Shown here in pieces: positions 6,490 to 12,012 of a DNA stretch of 12,012 nt. Numbering within the stretch: position 1 is the stretch's first letter; each line of letters begins with the position of its first letter. Source of the DNA: an uncultured Collinsella sp. (lineage in GTDB: Bacteria; Actinomycetota; Coriobacteriia; Coriobacteriales; Coriobacteriaceae). The DNA is taken from positions 1 to 12,012 of the forward strand of contig CAADVJ010000047.1 of the NCBI GenBank assembly GCA_900752475.1. The letters run 5' to 3'. The position numbers were made by a program, and so were the translations under genes. Below the pieces are notes generated by a model, which saw nothing but the letters and a program-made list of their open reading frames with translations, searched no databases and was not told where the DNA came from.

Positions 6490-6800
6490 ACAGGCTTAAC
6501 ATCATCCATGACGACGTTATCCATAGCAGCTCGATTGATCTGGTGAACGTAGATAGAAAGGCGGATGGCCGTGCGCGACTCCCCGTTAATGAGGATGTCG
6601 GAGAACACGGGCGCGCAGGAAATATCAAAACCGGTTGGAATCAAAAAACCGCGCGCGATAGCCACGGCCTTAATGGCCTGGTTGACAGCACCAGCGCCGA
6701 CACACTGGATGTTGACGGGTACACCATCCTTGACCATGCCGGCGATGGCGCCGGCAACGGACGCGGGCGATGATTTGCTTGATACCTTCAGGCAATCCAT
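6483..6800 (-). CDS. spoVS: Stage V sporulation protein S family (SpoVS), Alba-fold nucleic-acid-binding-like
   Basis: The first 86 residues match the very conserved SpoVS family: MDCLKVSSKSSPASVAGAIA, GAGAVNQAIKAVAIARGFL, CAPVFSDILINGESRTAIRL. In Bacillus SpoVS affects spore coat and septation; the fold is Alba-like, suggesting nucleic-acid binding, but its molecular role is not settled. Here it is 105 residues, with a tail of about 19 residues (INRAAMDNVVMDDVKPVA) not in the 86-residue Bacillus protein. The start at 6800 has AGGAG eight bases upstream; the frame is open to 6875 but that extension is non-homologous. It lies between the GHKL ATPase and miaB. Coriobacteriia are not known to sporulate, so the function here must be different from spore formation. 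Confidence 0.94.
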   Translation of the reverse strand: MDCLKVSSKSSPASVAGAIAGMVKDGVPVNIQCVGAGAVNQAIKAVAIARGFLIPTGFDISCAPVFSDILINGESRTAIRLSIYVHQINRAAMDNVVMDDVKPVA

Positions 6801-6850
6801 GAAGAAACTCCTGCGTTTAAAAGTACGTTTTAACTGCAATAACTGTATCG

Positions 6851-6868
6851 TACCGAGTGGACTCGGTA
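6851..6868 (-). repeat. Perfect 8-bp palindromic hairpin upstream of spoVS
   Basis: TACCGAGT-GG-ACTCGGTA is an exact inverted repeat with a two-base centre (practically a four-base loop). It lies 7 bases beyond the ATPase stop and 50 bases before the spoVS start. No U-run follows on either strand, so it is either an operator-like site or an RNA processing/stability element. The AT-rich stretch between it and spoVS (6815-6845) shows no clear promoter pair. Confidence 0.55.
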
Positions 6869-6874
6869 AAGGCA

Positions 6875-7960
6875 CTATTCCTCTTTGGCAAGATCGAAAG
6901 TCACAGTGATTCGATCACGCGAAACACGAATCTTTGGGTCGCCGCAAAGGTTGAGATAGTACCGGGCGGCAAGGTCATTAAAGTCACGCTCCACAGCACG
7001 CGAAAACTGTGCCATATCATCCTTGGCAATACGTAGCCCGCGACGATCCTTCGCAAGATCGACAGGAGCCGGCGCATGCGAGGACGAATCACGCTCGCGC
7101 AGCAGACGCGCGGTCACACCGCGAACGGGCTTAATCTGCCCTGCCAAAATGCGATGGGCCGTGCGCTCGGACATCTCAAGACCCAAACCCGAGCAGATAC
7201 GGATAAAGTCCTCGGCATCGGAGGCAAGGCCTAAACGATCGACAACCGGAAGCTCGCTCTCGTCATCAATAAACAGGAGACGAGACGTATCGAGCCTACT
7301 TGACGCCTGAGCATAAAGGGTCGCGGCAATCTCAGACGGAGAACCAAGATAGACATCGCAACCACGCAACTCCTCGAGCGCAAACTCACAAGCAGCGCGA
7401 ATAATATTATGCGGACCGCGAGCACAGACATAACGTCCGTCCTCATCCTTGACGGCCTGGGGCCAGCTGGACTGATCGGCACGCTCACTGAGGCGATCGG
7501 CCGCAACGCTCACCTTAAAGACCGAGCCAAGATCGACACCAGACGTGACCACACGGGCCTCGTCGGTGTTCTGCTTGATCGAAAACAATGCCATACCACG
7601 ACCGTGAACGCCCCAACGGTCCATCTTCATGCTCTCGAGCTTGGAGGTAACGCGGGCATCGAAGATTCGCTCTTGCATATCCTGTGGAACGCCCGAACCG
7701 TTATCCAGAAAGACAAGCGTGCGGACGCCATCTTCCTTGGTCGTGGCAAGATAGACCTTGTCGGCGCCGGCATCGCGAGCATTACGGAGCATTTCGATGA
7801 CGATATCCTCGACATGCTGAATGTCGTGCTTTGCCTGGCGCCGCTCGGCCTCCGAAACGCGGAGGCGGACATACCCCTCGCCAAGGTTCTCCTCGACGCG
7901 AAGGTTGCCCTCCCCCGACATCGACGCGATAAATGAGATGAGCTCGTTCGCGTCGCTCAT
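6875..7960 (-). CDS. GHKL-superfamily ATP-binding protein (histidine-kinase/MutL/Hsp90-type ATPase), function unknown
   Basis: A 361-residue soluble protein with an N-terminal Bergerat ATP-binding fold. The N box is VIEMLRNARDAGA (54-66; Glu56, Asn60), the G1 box DNGSGVP (86-92), and the G2 box RWGVHGRGMAL (115-125). The glutamate ahead of the Asn is the usual hydrolysis residue of MutL/Hsp90-like ATPases. There is no phosphoacceptor-histidine domain, no receiver and no membrane segment, so it is not an ordinary sensor kinase. The C-terminal half (about 160-361) has no motif I recognise. It starts one base after the rny stop (TAACATG), indicating translational coupling to RNase Y, and is followed by spoVS. 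The context suggests a role linked to RNA metabolism or to SpoVS, which is inference only. Confidence 0.85.
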   Translation of the reverse strand: MSDANELISFIASMSGEGNLRVEENLGEGYVRLRVSEAERRQAKHDIQHVEDIVIEMLRNARDAGADKVYLATTKEDGVRTLVFLDNGSGVPQDMQERIFDARVTSKLESMKMDRWGVHGRGMALFSIKQNTDEARVVTSGVDLGSVFKVSVAADRLSERADQSSWPQAVKDEDGRYVCARGPHNIIRAACEFALEELRGCDVYLGSPSEIAATLYAQASSRLDTSRLLFIDDESELPVVDRLGLASDAEDFIRICSGLGLEMSERTAHRILAGQIKPVRGVTARLLRERDSSSHAPAPVDLAKDRRGLRIAKDDMAQFSRAVERDFNDLAARYYLNLCGDPKIRVSRDRITVTFDLAKEE

Positions 7961-7961
7961 G

Positions 7962-9512
7962 TTATTTAGCGATATCGACAGCGCGGCTCTCGCGAATCAC
8001 GACGACGCGCACCTGACCGGGATACTCCATCTCTTCCTCGATCTGATGGGCGATATCGTGAGCTAGGACCGTAGACTGGGCATCGGAAATCTTGTCCGGC
8101 TGAACCATAACGTGGACCTCGCGACCGGCCTGCATGGCATAGGTACGCTCGACGCCGTCATGGGAGTTGGCGATCTCCTCGAGCTTCTCAAGACGCTTGA
8201 TGTAGTTCTCGGCAGACTCGCGACGGGCACCGGGGCGAGAGGCAGAGACGGCATCGGCGGCCTGTACCAGGACATCGAGCACCGTGTTGGGGTCAACATC
8301 GGCGTGGTGAGCCTCGATAGCGTGGACGATAACGGGCTTCTCGCCATAACGGCGGGCAAGCTCGGCGCCGATGACGGCATGCGGGCCCTCGACGTCGTGG
8401 TCGATTGCCTTGCCCAGGTCATGAAGCAGGCCGGCGCGCTTGGCGGTCACAACGTCCAGGCCAAGCTCGGAAGCCATCACGCCGCACAGATCAGAGACCT
8501 CGAGGGAGTGCTGAAGCACGTTCTGGCCAAACGAGGTACGGTAGCGCAGGGCACCAAGGGTCTTGACGATCTCGGGATGCAGGTCGTGGATGCCGGTATC
8601 GAAGGCAGCCTGCTCGCCAGCCTCGCGCACGCGCTGCTGAACCAGGTCGGCAGCCTTGTGATACATCTCCTCGATGCGGGCGGGGTGAATGCGGCCGTCG
8701 GCGATGAGGTTCTCGAGGGCGACACGGGCGGTCTCACGACGGACCGGGTCGAAGCTCGAAAGAACGACGGTCTCGGGCGTGTCGTCGATCACGAGGTTGA
8801 CGCCGGAAACCTGCTCGAAGGTGCGGATGTTGCGACCCTCGCGGCCAATGATGCGGCCCTTGAGGTCATCAGAGGGAATGTGCACGGAGGTAACGGTGAC
8901 CTCGGCAGTGTGGTCGGCAGCGCAGCGCTGAATCGCCAGGGACAGAATCTCCTGGGCGGTCTTGTGGCACTCGGCGCGAACCTGCTGCTCGGACTCGCGA
9001 ATGATTGTGGCGGCCTCGTGGGTGACCTCGCCGCGAACCTTATCGAGGAGCTCCTTGTGGGCGTCCTCGCGGGTAAGGTCGGCGATACGCTCGAGCTCGG
9101 AGGTCTGCTTTGCGCAGAGCTCCTCAAGCTCGCGGGAGCGCTTCTCGACCTGACCGGCCTGGCTGGACAGCTGGTGCTCACGCTTGTCGAGAGCGTCGTT
9201 GCGGCGATCGAGGGATTCCTCGCGCTGCATCACACGGTTCTCGAGCGTACGAATCTCGCTCTTACGCTGCTTGTCCTCGGCCTCGGCGGCCTGCTTGTTC
9301 TTGATGATCTCCTCTTTAGCCTCGAGCAGAGCCTCTTTTTTGAGGGTCTCGGCCTGACGCTTAGCATCACCGATCAGGGACTCAGCCTGTGCGTGTGCCG
9401 ACTGGATCTTTTCGTCGGCCTCGTGAAGACTACCCTGCTTGGCGGTGCGCATGTAGGCAATGGCGGCGATGGCACCCAAAACGATGCCAACGAGCGCTGC
9501 GATGATAGGCAT
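7962..9512 (-). CDS. rny: Ribonuclease Y
   Basis: Membrane-anchored endoribonuclease that starts bulk mRNA decay and processing. Domains over 516 residues: N-terminal membrane helix (about 2-22), long charged coiled coil (about 28-190), KH domain with GRIIGREGRN (219-228), and HD phosphohydrolase domain with His335 and the His364-Asp365 pair (LLHDLGKAIDHD). The C-terminus VRVVVIRESRAVDIAK is typical of the family and the length agrees with Bacillus RNase Y (520). The ATG at 9512 is preferred, with AAGGAG five bases upstream; a GTG at 9518 overlaps that Shine-Dalgarno and is unlikely. It has its own promoter and a 160-base leader containing a hairpin. The recA-recX unit lies upstream and the ATPase gene is coupled downstream. 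Confidence 0.97.
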   Translation of the reverse strand: MPIIAALVGIVLGAIAAIAYMRTAKQGSLHEADEKIQSAHAQAESLIGDAKRQAETLKKEALLEAKEEIIKNKQAAEAEDKQRKSEIRTLENRVMQREESLDRRNDALDKREHQLSSQAGQVEKRSRELEELCAKQTSELERIADLTREDAHKELLDKVRGEVTHEAATIIRESEQQVRAECHKTAQEILSLAIQRCAADHTAEVTVTSVHIPSDDLKGRIIGREGRNIRTFEQVSGVNLVIDDTPETVVLSSFDPVRRETARVALENLIADGRIHPARIEEMYHKAADLVQQRVREAGEQAAFDTGIHDLHPEIVKTLGALRYRTSFGQNVLQHSLEVSDLCGVMASELGLDVVTAKRAGLLHDLGKAIDHDVEGPHAVIGAELARRYGEKPVIVHAIEAHHADVDPNTVLDVLVQAADAVSASRPGARRESAENYIKRLEKLEEIANSHDGVERTYAMQAGREVHVMVQPDKISDAQSTVLAHDIAHQIEEEMEYPGQVRVVVIRESRAVDIAK

Positions 9513-9547
9513 GCTCACTCCTTTTTATGGATTCGTTACACAACAAA

Positions 9548-9573
9548 GCGAACCGTCCTTACGAACGGCTCGC
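9548..9573 (-). promoter_or_regulatory. Hairpin in rny 5' leader
   Basis: In the minus-strand RNA GCGAGCCGU pairs with ACGGUUCGC (nine pairs, one G-U) around an eight-base loop. It is followed by UUUGUUGUG and stands 35 bases before the rny ATG. It may be a weak attenuator or a target for autoregulation by RNase Y; neither role can be shown from sequence. Confidence 0.5.
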
Positions 9574-9678
9574 GACATTTGAGTAATATGGGCGCAGCTT
9601 ATGCGGGTCGGATACAGATAAACATATAAACAAACTCATCACAGATGAGCACATATCACAAAGCAAATGACAGTGTTT

Positions 9679-9707
9679 ATCGTACGTTGAACCACAACAA
9701 CTGTCAA
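9679..9707 (-). promoter_or_regulatory. rny promoter (sigma-70 type)
   Basis: TTGACA (9702-9707, perfect -35), 17-base spacer, TACGAT (9679-9684, four of six -10 matches) on the minus strand. Predicted start near 9672 gives a leader of about 160 bases. It would allow rny and the genes behind it to be expressed independently of the SOS-regulated recA unit. Confidence 0.6.
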
Positions 9708-9755
9708 ATAAATGGCCCCGGCACGGCGGCTAAAACGCGGTGAACGGCAGGGCCA
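9706..9755 (-). terminator. Possible terminator after recX
   Basis: On the minus strand TGGCCC (9750-9755) can pair with GGGCCA (9713-9718), followed by TTTATTT. The intervening 31 bases fold only imperfectly, so this is a weak candidate. Its T-run adjoins the rny -35 element. The rest of the 9513-9769 gap holds the rny promoter and leader, and I see no gene in it. Confidence 0.35.
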
Positions 9756-9769
9756 CAAAACGCATACGC

Positions 9770-10462
9770 CTAAACCGCACATTCCTCGCGTTCGGCATCG
9801 AGACGTGCCTTAACAGCATCGGCGGCGATGTGATACGAGAAGCCTTTGCCCATCAAAAACCGAACCAGTTTTTCGAATCCGCGCGTCTCTGGAACACGAC
9901 GCTTGGCGAGCAGGGCTGATGCACGCGCCAAATCGTCTTCGACGGCAAAATAATCCTCGGGATAACCGGGAATGTCATCGAGCACGACATGACGGCGCTT
10001 GAGCTCGGTCTCGATTTTGCGCTGTCCCCAACCGCGCCGCTTGCGCTCCTCGATAAAGTACGAGCAAAAGCGGTTCTCGTCTAAAAAGTGATACTCGGTG
10101 GCGCGTTCGACGGCGAAATCGATCGCGGGCTGGTGAAAGCCGTAGCGAGCCAGCTTGTCACGGACCTCACCCGTCGCATGGTCGCGGCGCGATAGCATCT
10201 CGGTCACCATGGTAAGTGCACATTTACGCTCGATGAGCTGCACAGCCTCACGAAAGTTGTCCCAATCACAGGGAAGATCGGGGCGGTTTTTGACATACAG
10301 CCGCGCGACCCGCACGGGAATCCAAATGGACCGCTCAAAACCACCCTCAAGCTCACAATCGATATGTGCGCAAGGCTTTTTGGACGCATACCCGCTCGAG
10401 AACGAGGAGGCCGCCTTCTTATCGGGAAAGACGACCGTGGCCTCGGTCACCGTATACGACAT
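9770..10462 (-). CDS. recX: Regulatory protein RecX
   Basis: RecX caps or destabilises RecA filaments and so limits recombination and SOS induction. The 230-residue protein has three-helix RecX repeats: MLSRRDHATGEVRDKLARYGF (about 89-109), FLDENRFCSYFIEERKRRGWGQRKIETELKRR (126-157), and a third near EDDLARASALLAKRRV...LVRFLMGKGFSYHIAADAVKAR. The first 75 residues, with an AHIDCELEGGFERSIWIPV stretch, form an N-terminal extension seen in some longer RecX proteins. The start lies 11 bases after the recA stop and has no good Shine-Dalgarno, so translation is probably coupled to recA. recA-recX is a standard actinobacterial pair. A weak terminator candidate follows. Confidence 0.94.
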   Translation of the reverse strand: MSYTVTEATVVFPDKKAASSFSSGYASKKPCAHIDCELEGGFERSIWIPVRVARLYVKNRPDLPCDWDNFREAVQLIERKCALTMVTEMLSRRDHATGEVRDKLARYGFHQPAIDFAVERATEYHFLDENRFCSYFIEERKRRGWGQRKIETELKRRHVVLDDIPGYPEDYFAVEDDLARASALLAKRRVPETRGFEKLVRFLMGKGFSYHIAADAVKARLDAEREECAV

Positions 10463-10473
10463 GAGCGTAACCG

Positions 10474-11622
10474 CTACTCGTCGTCATCATCGAGCATGGC
10501 GGAACCATCGATGGCGTAAAGCTCGTCAAACTCCTCAGGCGCAGGCTGATCGGTCAGCTCGACCTCGGACGGAGCATCGTCATCAAACTCAAGTCCGCAG
10601 GCAAGGCGGACCTTATGCTCAATCTCGTCGGCGCAATCGGGGTGTTCGCGCAGGAAAGCCTTGGCGGCCTCTCGACCGTTGCCGAGCTTGTCCTCGCCAT
10701 AGGCAAACCAGGAGCCCATCTTCTTGCAGATGCCGCACTCGACAGCCATGTCCAGAATCGAGCCCTCCTTAGAGATGCCCGTACCGTACATGATGTCGAA
10801 CTCAGCAGAACGGAACGGAGCTGCCACCTTGTTCTTAACGACCTTGGCGCGCACGCGGTTACCGATAACCTCGTCCTTAAGCTTAATGCTGTCGATGCGG
10901 CGAATGTCGATACGCACCGAAGAGAAGAACTTAAGGGCGCGGCCGCCCGTCGTGGTCTCGGGGTTGCCGAACATGACACCGATCTTCTCACGCAGCTGGT
11001 TAATGAAGATGCACGTCGTGTTGGACTTGGACAGCGAGCCGGCGAGCTTGCGGAGCGCCTGGCTCATCAGGCGAGCCTGAAGACCGACCGTAGTATCGCC
11101 GATTTCTCCCTCGATCTCGGCACGCGGGGTCAGCGCGGCGACGGAGTCGACGACGATGGCATCGATGGCGCCGGAACGCACAAGCATGTCAACGATCTCG
11201 AGCGCCTGCTCGCCCGTGTCGGGCTGGGAAATGAGCACCTCGTCGATATCCACGCCGATGCGCGCGGCATACGTGGGATCAAGCGCGTGCTCGGCATCGA
11301 TAAATGCCACAACGCCACCCATTGCCTGGGCCTCGGCCAGGATCTCGAGCGAAAGCGTCGTCTTACCGGAGGACTCAGGACCGTAAATCTCGACGATACG
11401 GCCGCGCGGCACGCCGCCGATACCCAGCGCGGCATCGAGGGCCAGGGCGCCCGTGGGAATGGCCTCGACCTCGAGCTCGGGACCACCGTCGCCGTACCTC
11501 ATGATGGAACCCTGGCCGAATTTCTTCTCGATCTCGGCCTTGGTGGTGGCGATCATCTCATCGCGCTCTTTACCCGTCGTGCGAGCATGAACGGTACGTA
11601 CGGGACCTGAATTCTTGGCCAT
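10474..11622 (-). CDS. recA: Recombinase RecA
   Basis: RecA forms ATP-dependent filaments on single-stranded DNA, promotes strand exchange and triggers LexA self-cleavage. The 382-residue protein has Walker A GPESSGKTT (81-89), the catalytic Glu in AEHALDP (111), Walker B VVDS (157-160), loop L1 with GLQARLMSQALRKL (180-193), loop L2 NQLREKIGVMFGNPETTTGG (208-227), the KVVKNKVAAPF segment (260-270), and an acidic tail ending MLDDDDE. It has about 15 extra residues before the usual N-terminal helix. The ATG at 11622 has an AGGAGG seven to eight bases upstream; the frame is open to 11643 but that would place the Shine-Dalgarno inside the gene. No intein is present. Promoter and LexA box lie immediately upstream. 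Confidence 0.98.
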   Translation of the reverse strand: MAKNSGPVRTVHARTTGKERDEMIATTKAEIEKKFGQGSIMRYGDGGPELEVEAIPTGALALDAALGIGGVPRGRIVEIYGPESSGKTTLSLEILAEAQAMGGVVAFIDAEHALDPTYAARIGVDIDEVLISQPDTGEQALEIVDMLVRSGAIDAIVVDSVAALTPRAEIEGEIGDTTVGLQARLMSQALRKLAGSLSKSNTTCIFINQLREKIGVMFGNPETTTGGRALKFFSSVRIDIRRIDSIKLKDEVIGNRVRAKVVKNKVAAPFRSAEFDIMYGTGISKEGSILDMAVECGICKKMGSWFAYGEDKLGNGREAAKAFLREHPDCADEIEHKVRLACGLEFDDDAPSEVELTDQPAPEEFDELYAIDGSAMLDDDDE

Positions 11623-11652
11623 GAATAGCCCTCCTCTTAACAACCTGCATCG

Positions 11653-11681
11653 ATAATAAACGAACGGCTGTTCGTGGTCAA
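11653..11681 (-). promoter_or_regulatory. recA promoter (sigma-70 type)
   Basis: TTGACC (11676-11681, five of six) and TATTAT (11653-11658, five of six) are separated by exactly 17 bases on the minus strand. Predicted start near 11646 gives a leader of about 24 bases that carries the strong Shine-Dalgarno. Confidence 0.78.
11661..11674. promoter_or_regulatory. LexA (SOS) box of recA
   Basis: CGAACGGCTGTTCG has perfect CGAAC/GTTCG half-sites around four bases and fills the spacer of the recA promoter, so LexA binding would exclude RNA polymerase. Confidence 0.92.
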
Positions 11682-11713
11682 CCGTTCAGGCCAATCATAT
11701 GCAGGCGGTCTTT

Positions 11714-11774
11714 CCAAAACCCAACCAAACGCCGACCAAACACTGACCAAATGCTTGACCACAAAGGGCCAAAT
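11714..11774. repeat. Helically phased CCAAA repeats upstream of recA promoter
   Basis: CCAAA-like elements begin at 11714, 11725, 11736, 11747, 11759 (CCACAAA) and 11769: spacings 11, 11, 11, 12 and 10. On the recA-coding strand they read TTTGG and end 33 bases upstream of the -35. Regular one-turn spacing suggests curved DNA or a multi-site activator; it could also be a decayed tandem repeat. Confidence 0.6.
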
Positions 11775-11848
11775 ATGAACAAGGCAGGCAAAAATACATC
11801 TACAACCAGCACAAACGCCAAATGAGCCTAAGGTCCCTATCTCCACAA

Positions 11849-11872
11849 TTAAGGGGCTCGGAGGCCCCTTAA
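11849..11872 (-). terminator. Hairpin terminator after cinA
   Basis: TTAAGGGGC (11849-11857) and GCCCCTTAA (11864-11872) form a perfect nine-pair stem with a six-base loop, eight bases beyond the cinA stop. The U-tract on the minus strand is part of the stem (UUAAUUGU), so termination strength is uncertain. Confidence 0.6.
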
Positions 11873-11879
11873 AACACGT

Positions 11880-12012
11880 CTATTCCATAGAGTTGAGCAC
11901 AAGGGCAATGCGACCCAATGCCTCCGTGACCGCATGGGCACGAACAAACGAACGGTCACCCTCATAGTGGCAGCGCACAGAGACCACGACCGGCACCCCC
12001 CCATCGGCGGGA
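11880..12012 (-). CDS. cinA: CinA family protein (C-terminal end only; nicotinamide-nucleotide amidase domain)
   Basis: The last 43 residues before a TAG stop are visible; the rest lies beyond the right edge. The ending GDRSFVRAHAVTEALGRIAL fits the C-terminus of the CinA/PncC domain, in which a conserved G-D-R is followed by a helix with an R-x-x-A-x-x-x-A-L pattern. CinA deamidates nicotinamide mononucleotide (PncC activity), and full-length forms add a COG1058 N-terminal domain that cannot be judged here. Placement directly upstream of recA, as in many Gram-positive and actinobacterial genomes, supports the call. A hairpin terminator and the recA promoter separate it from recA, so recA is mainly transcribed on its own. 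Confidence 0.75.
   Translation of the reverse strand, partial: PADGGVPVVVSVRCHYEGDRSFVRAHAVTEALGRIALVLNSME

Noticed and set aside
6801..6875. Upstream extension of spoVS to 6875
   Set aside because: SpoVS begins at MDCLKVSSKSS, the ATG at 6800 has a good AGGAG, and the extension covers the palindrome.
8112..9629. 505-codon open frame on the plus strand opposite rny
   Set aside because: It is a shadow of the GC-rich rny codons: leucine/glycine-rich, no recognisable domain, and the opposite strand encodes a complete RNase Y.
10615..11610. 331-codon open frame opposite recA
   Set aside because: Antisense shadow of recA with low-complexity composition and no family resemblance.
11649..11660. 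Possible rRNA/tRNA or riboswitch in the recA or rny leaders
   Set aside because: No cloverleaf, conserved riboswitch core or RNA-gene signature could be recognised in either leader.
11637..11846. 69-codon minus-strand frame between cinA and recA
   Set aside because: It runs through the recA promoter, LexA box and phased repeats, has no good Shine-Dalgarno and resembles no known protein.

Overview
The window reads as core chromosome of a moderately GC-rich actinomycete of the class Coriobacteriia, most likely Collinsella or a close relative. This is an inference from protein flavour (actinobacterial-type LexA, RecA and dUTPase), from Firmicute-like gene order (cinA-recA-recX-rny-...-spoVS-miaB-miaA) and from the presence of spoVS in a lineage not known to sporulate. 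No mobile element, CRISPR array, rRNA or tRNA is visible.

Left part (1-2855): an SOS divergon. lexA (+) is transcribed away from a yneA-like LysM cell-division suppressor (-). The 160-bp gap between them holds three LexA boxes of the GAAC-N4-GTTC type, one lying exactly inside the yneA promoter. Behind yneA on the same strand follow nrdR (repressor of ribonucleotide reductase genes) and dut (dUTPase, cut by the window edge). The cluster therefore joins SOS control, division arrest and dNTP-pool control. A perfect 12-bp inverted repeat buries the nrdR start codon. Downstream of lexA is a DUF1624-type membrane acyltransferase whose conserved N-terminus appears to be out of frame with its best start codon; it ends tail-to-tail over hflX.

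Middle part (2840-9512, all minus): transcription runs from rny (RNase Y) through a GHKL-type ATP-binding protein, spoVS, miaB, miaA and hflX. miaB/miaA and miaA/hflX are joined by TAATG stop-start overlaps. The two MiaA/MiaB enzymes together make 2-methylthio-isopentenyl-A37 in tRNA; HflX is a ribosome-associated GTPase. rny has its own promoter (TTGACA-N17-TACGAT) and a 160-nt leader with a hairpin.

Right part (9770-12012, all minus): the end of cinA, a hairpin terminator, then recA and recX. recA has a LexA box nested in its promoter spacer, the same design as yneA, and an upstream array of CCAAA elements spaced by about one helical turn. The window thus carries the SOS repressor, its activator RecA, the RecA modulator RecX and the SOS division inhibitor within about 10 kb, separated by an RNA-processing and RNA-modification block.
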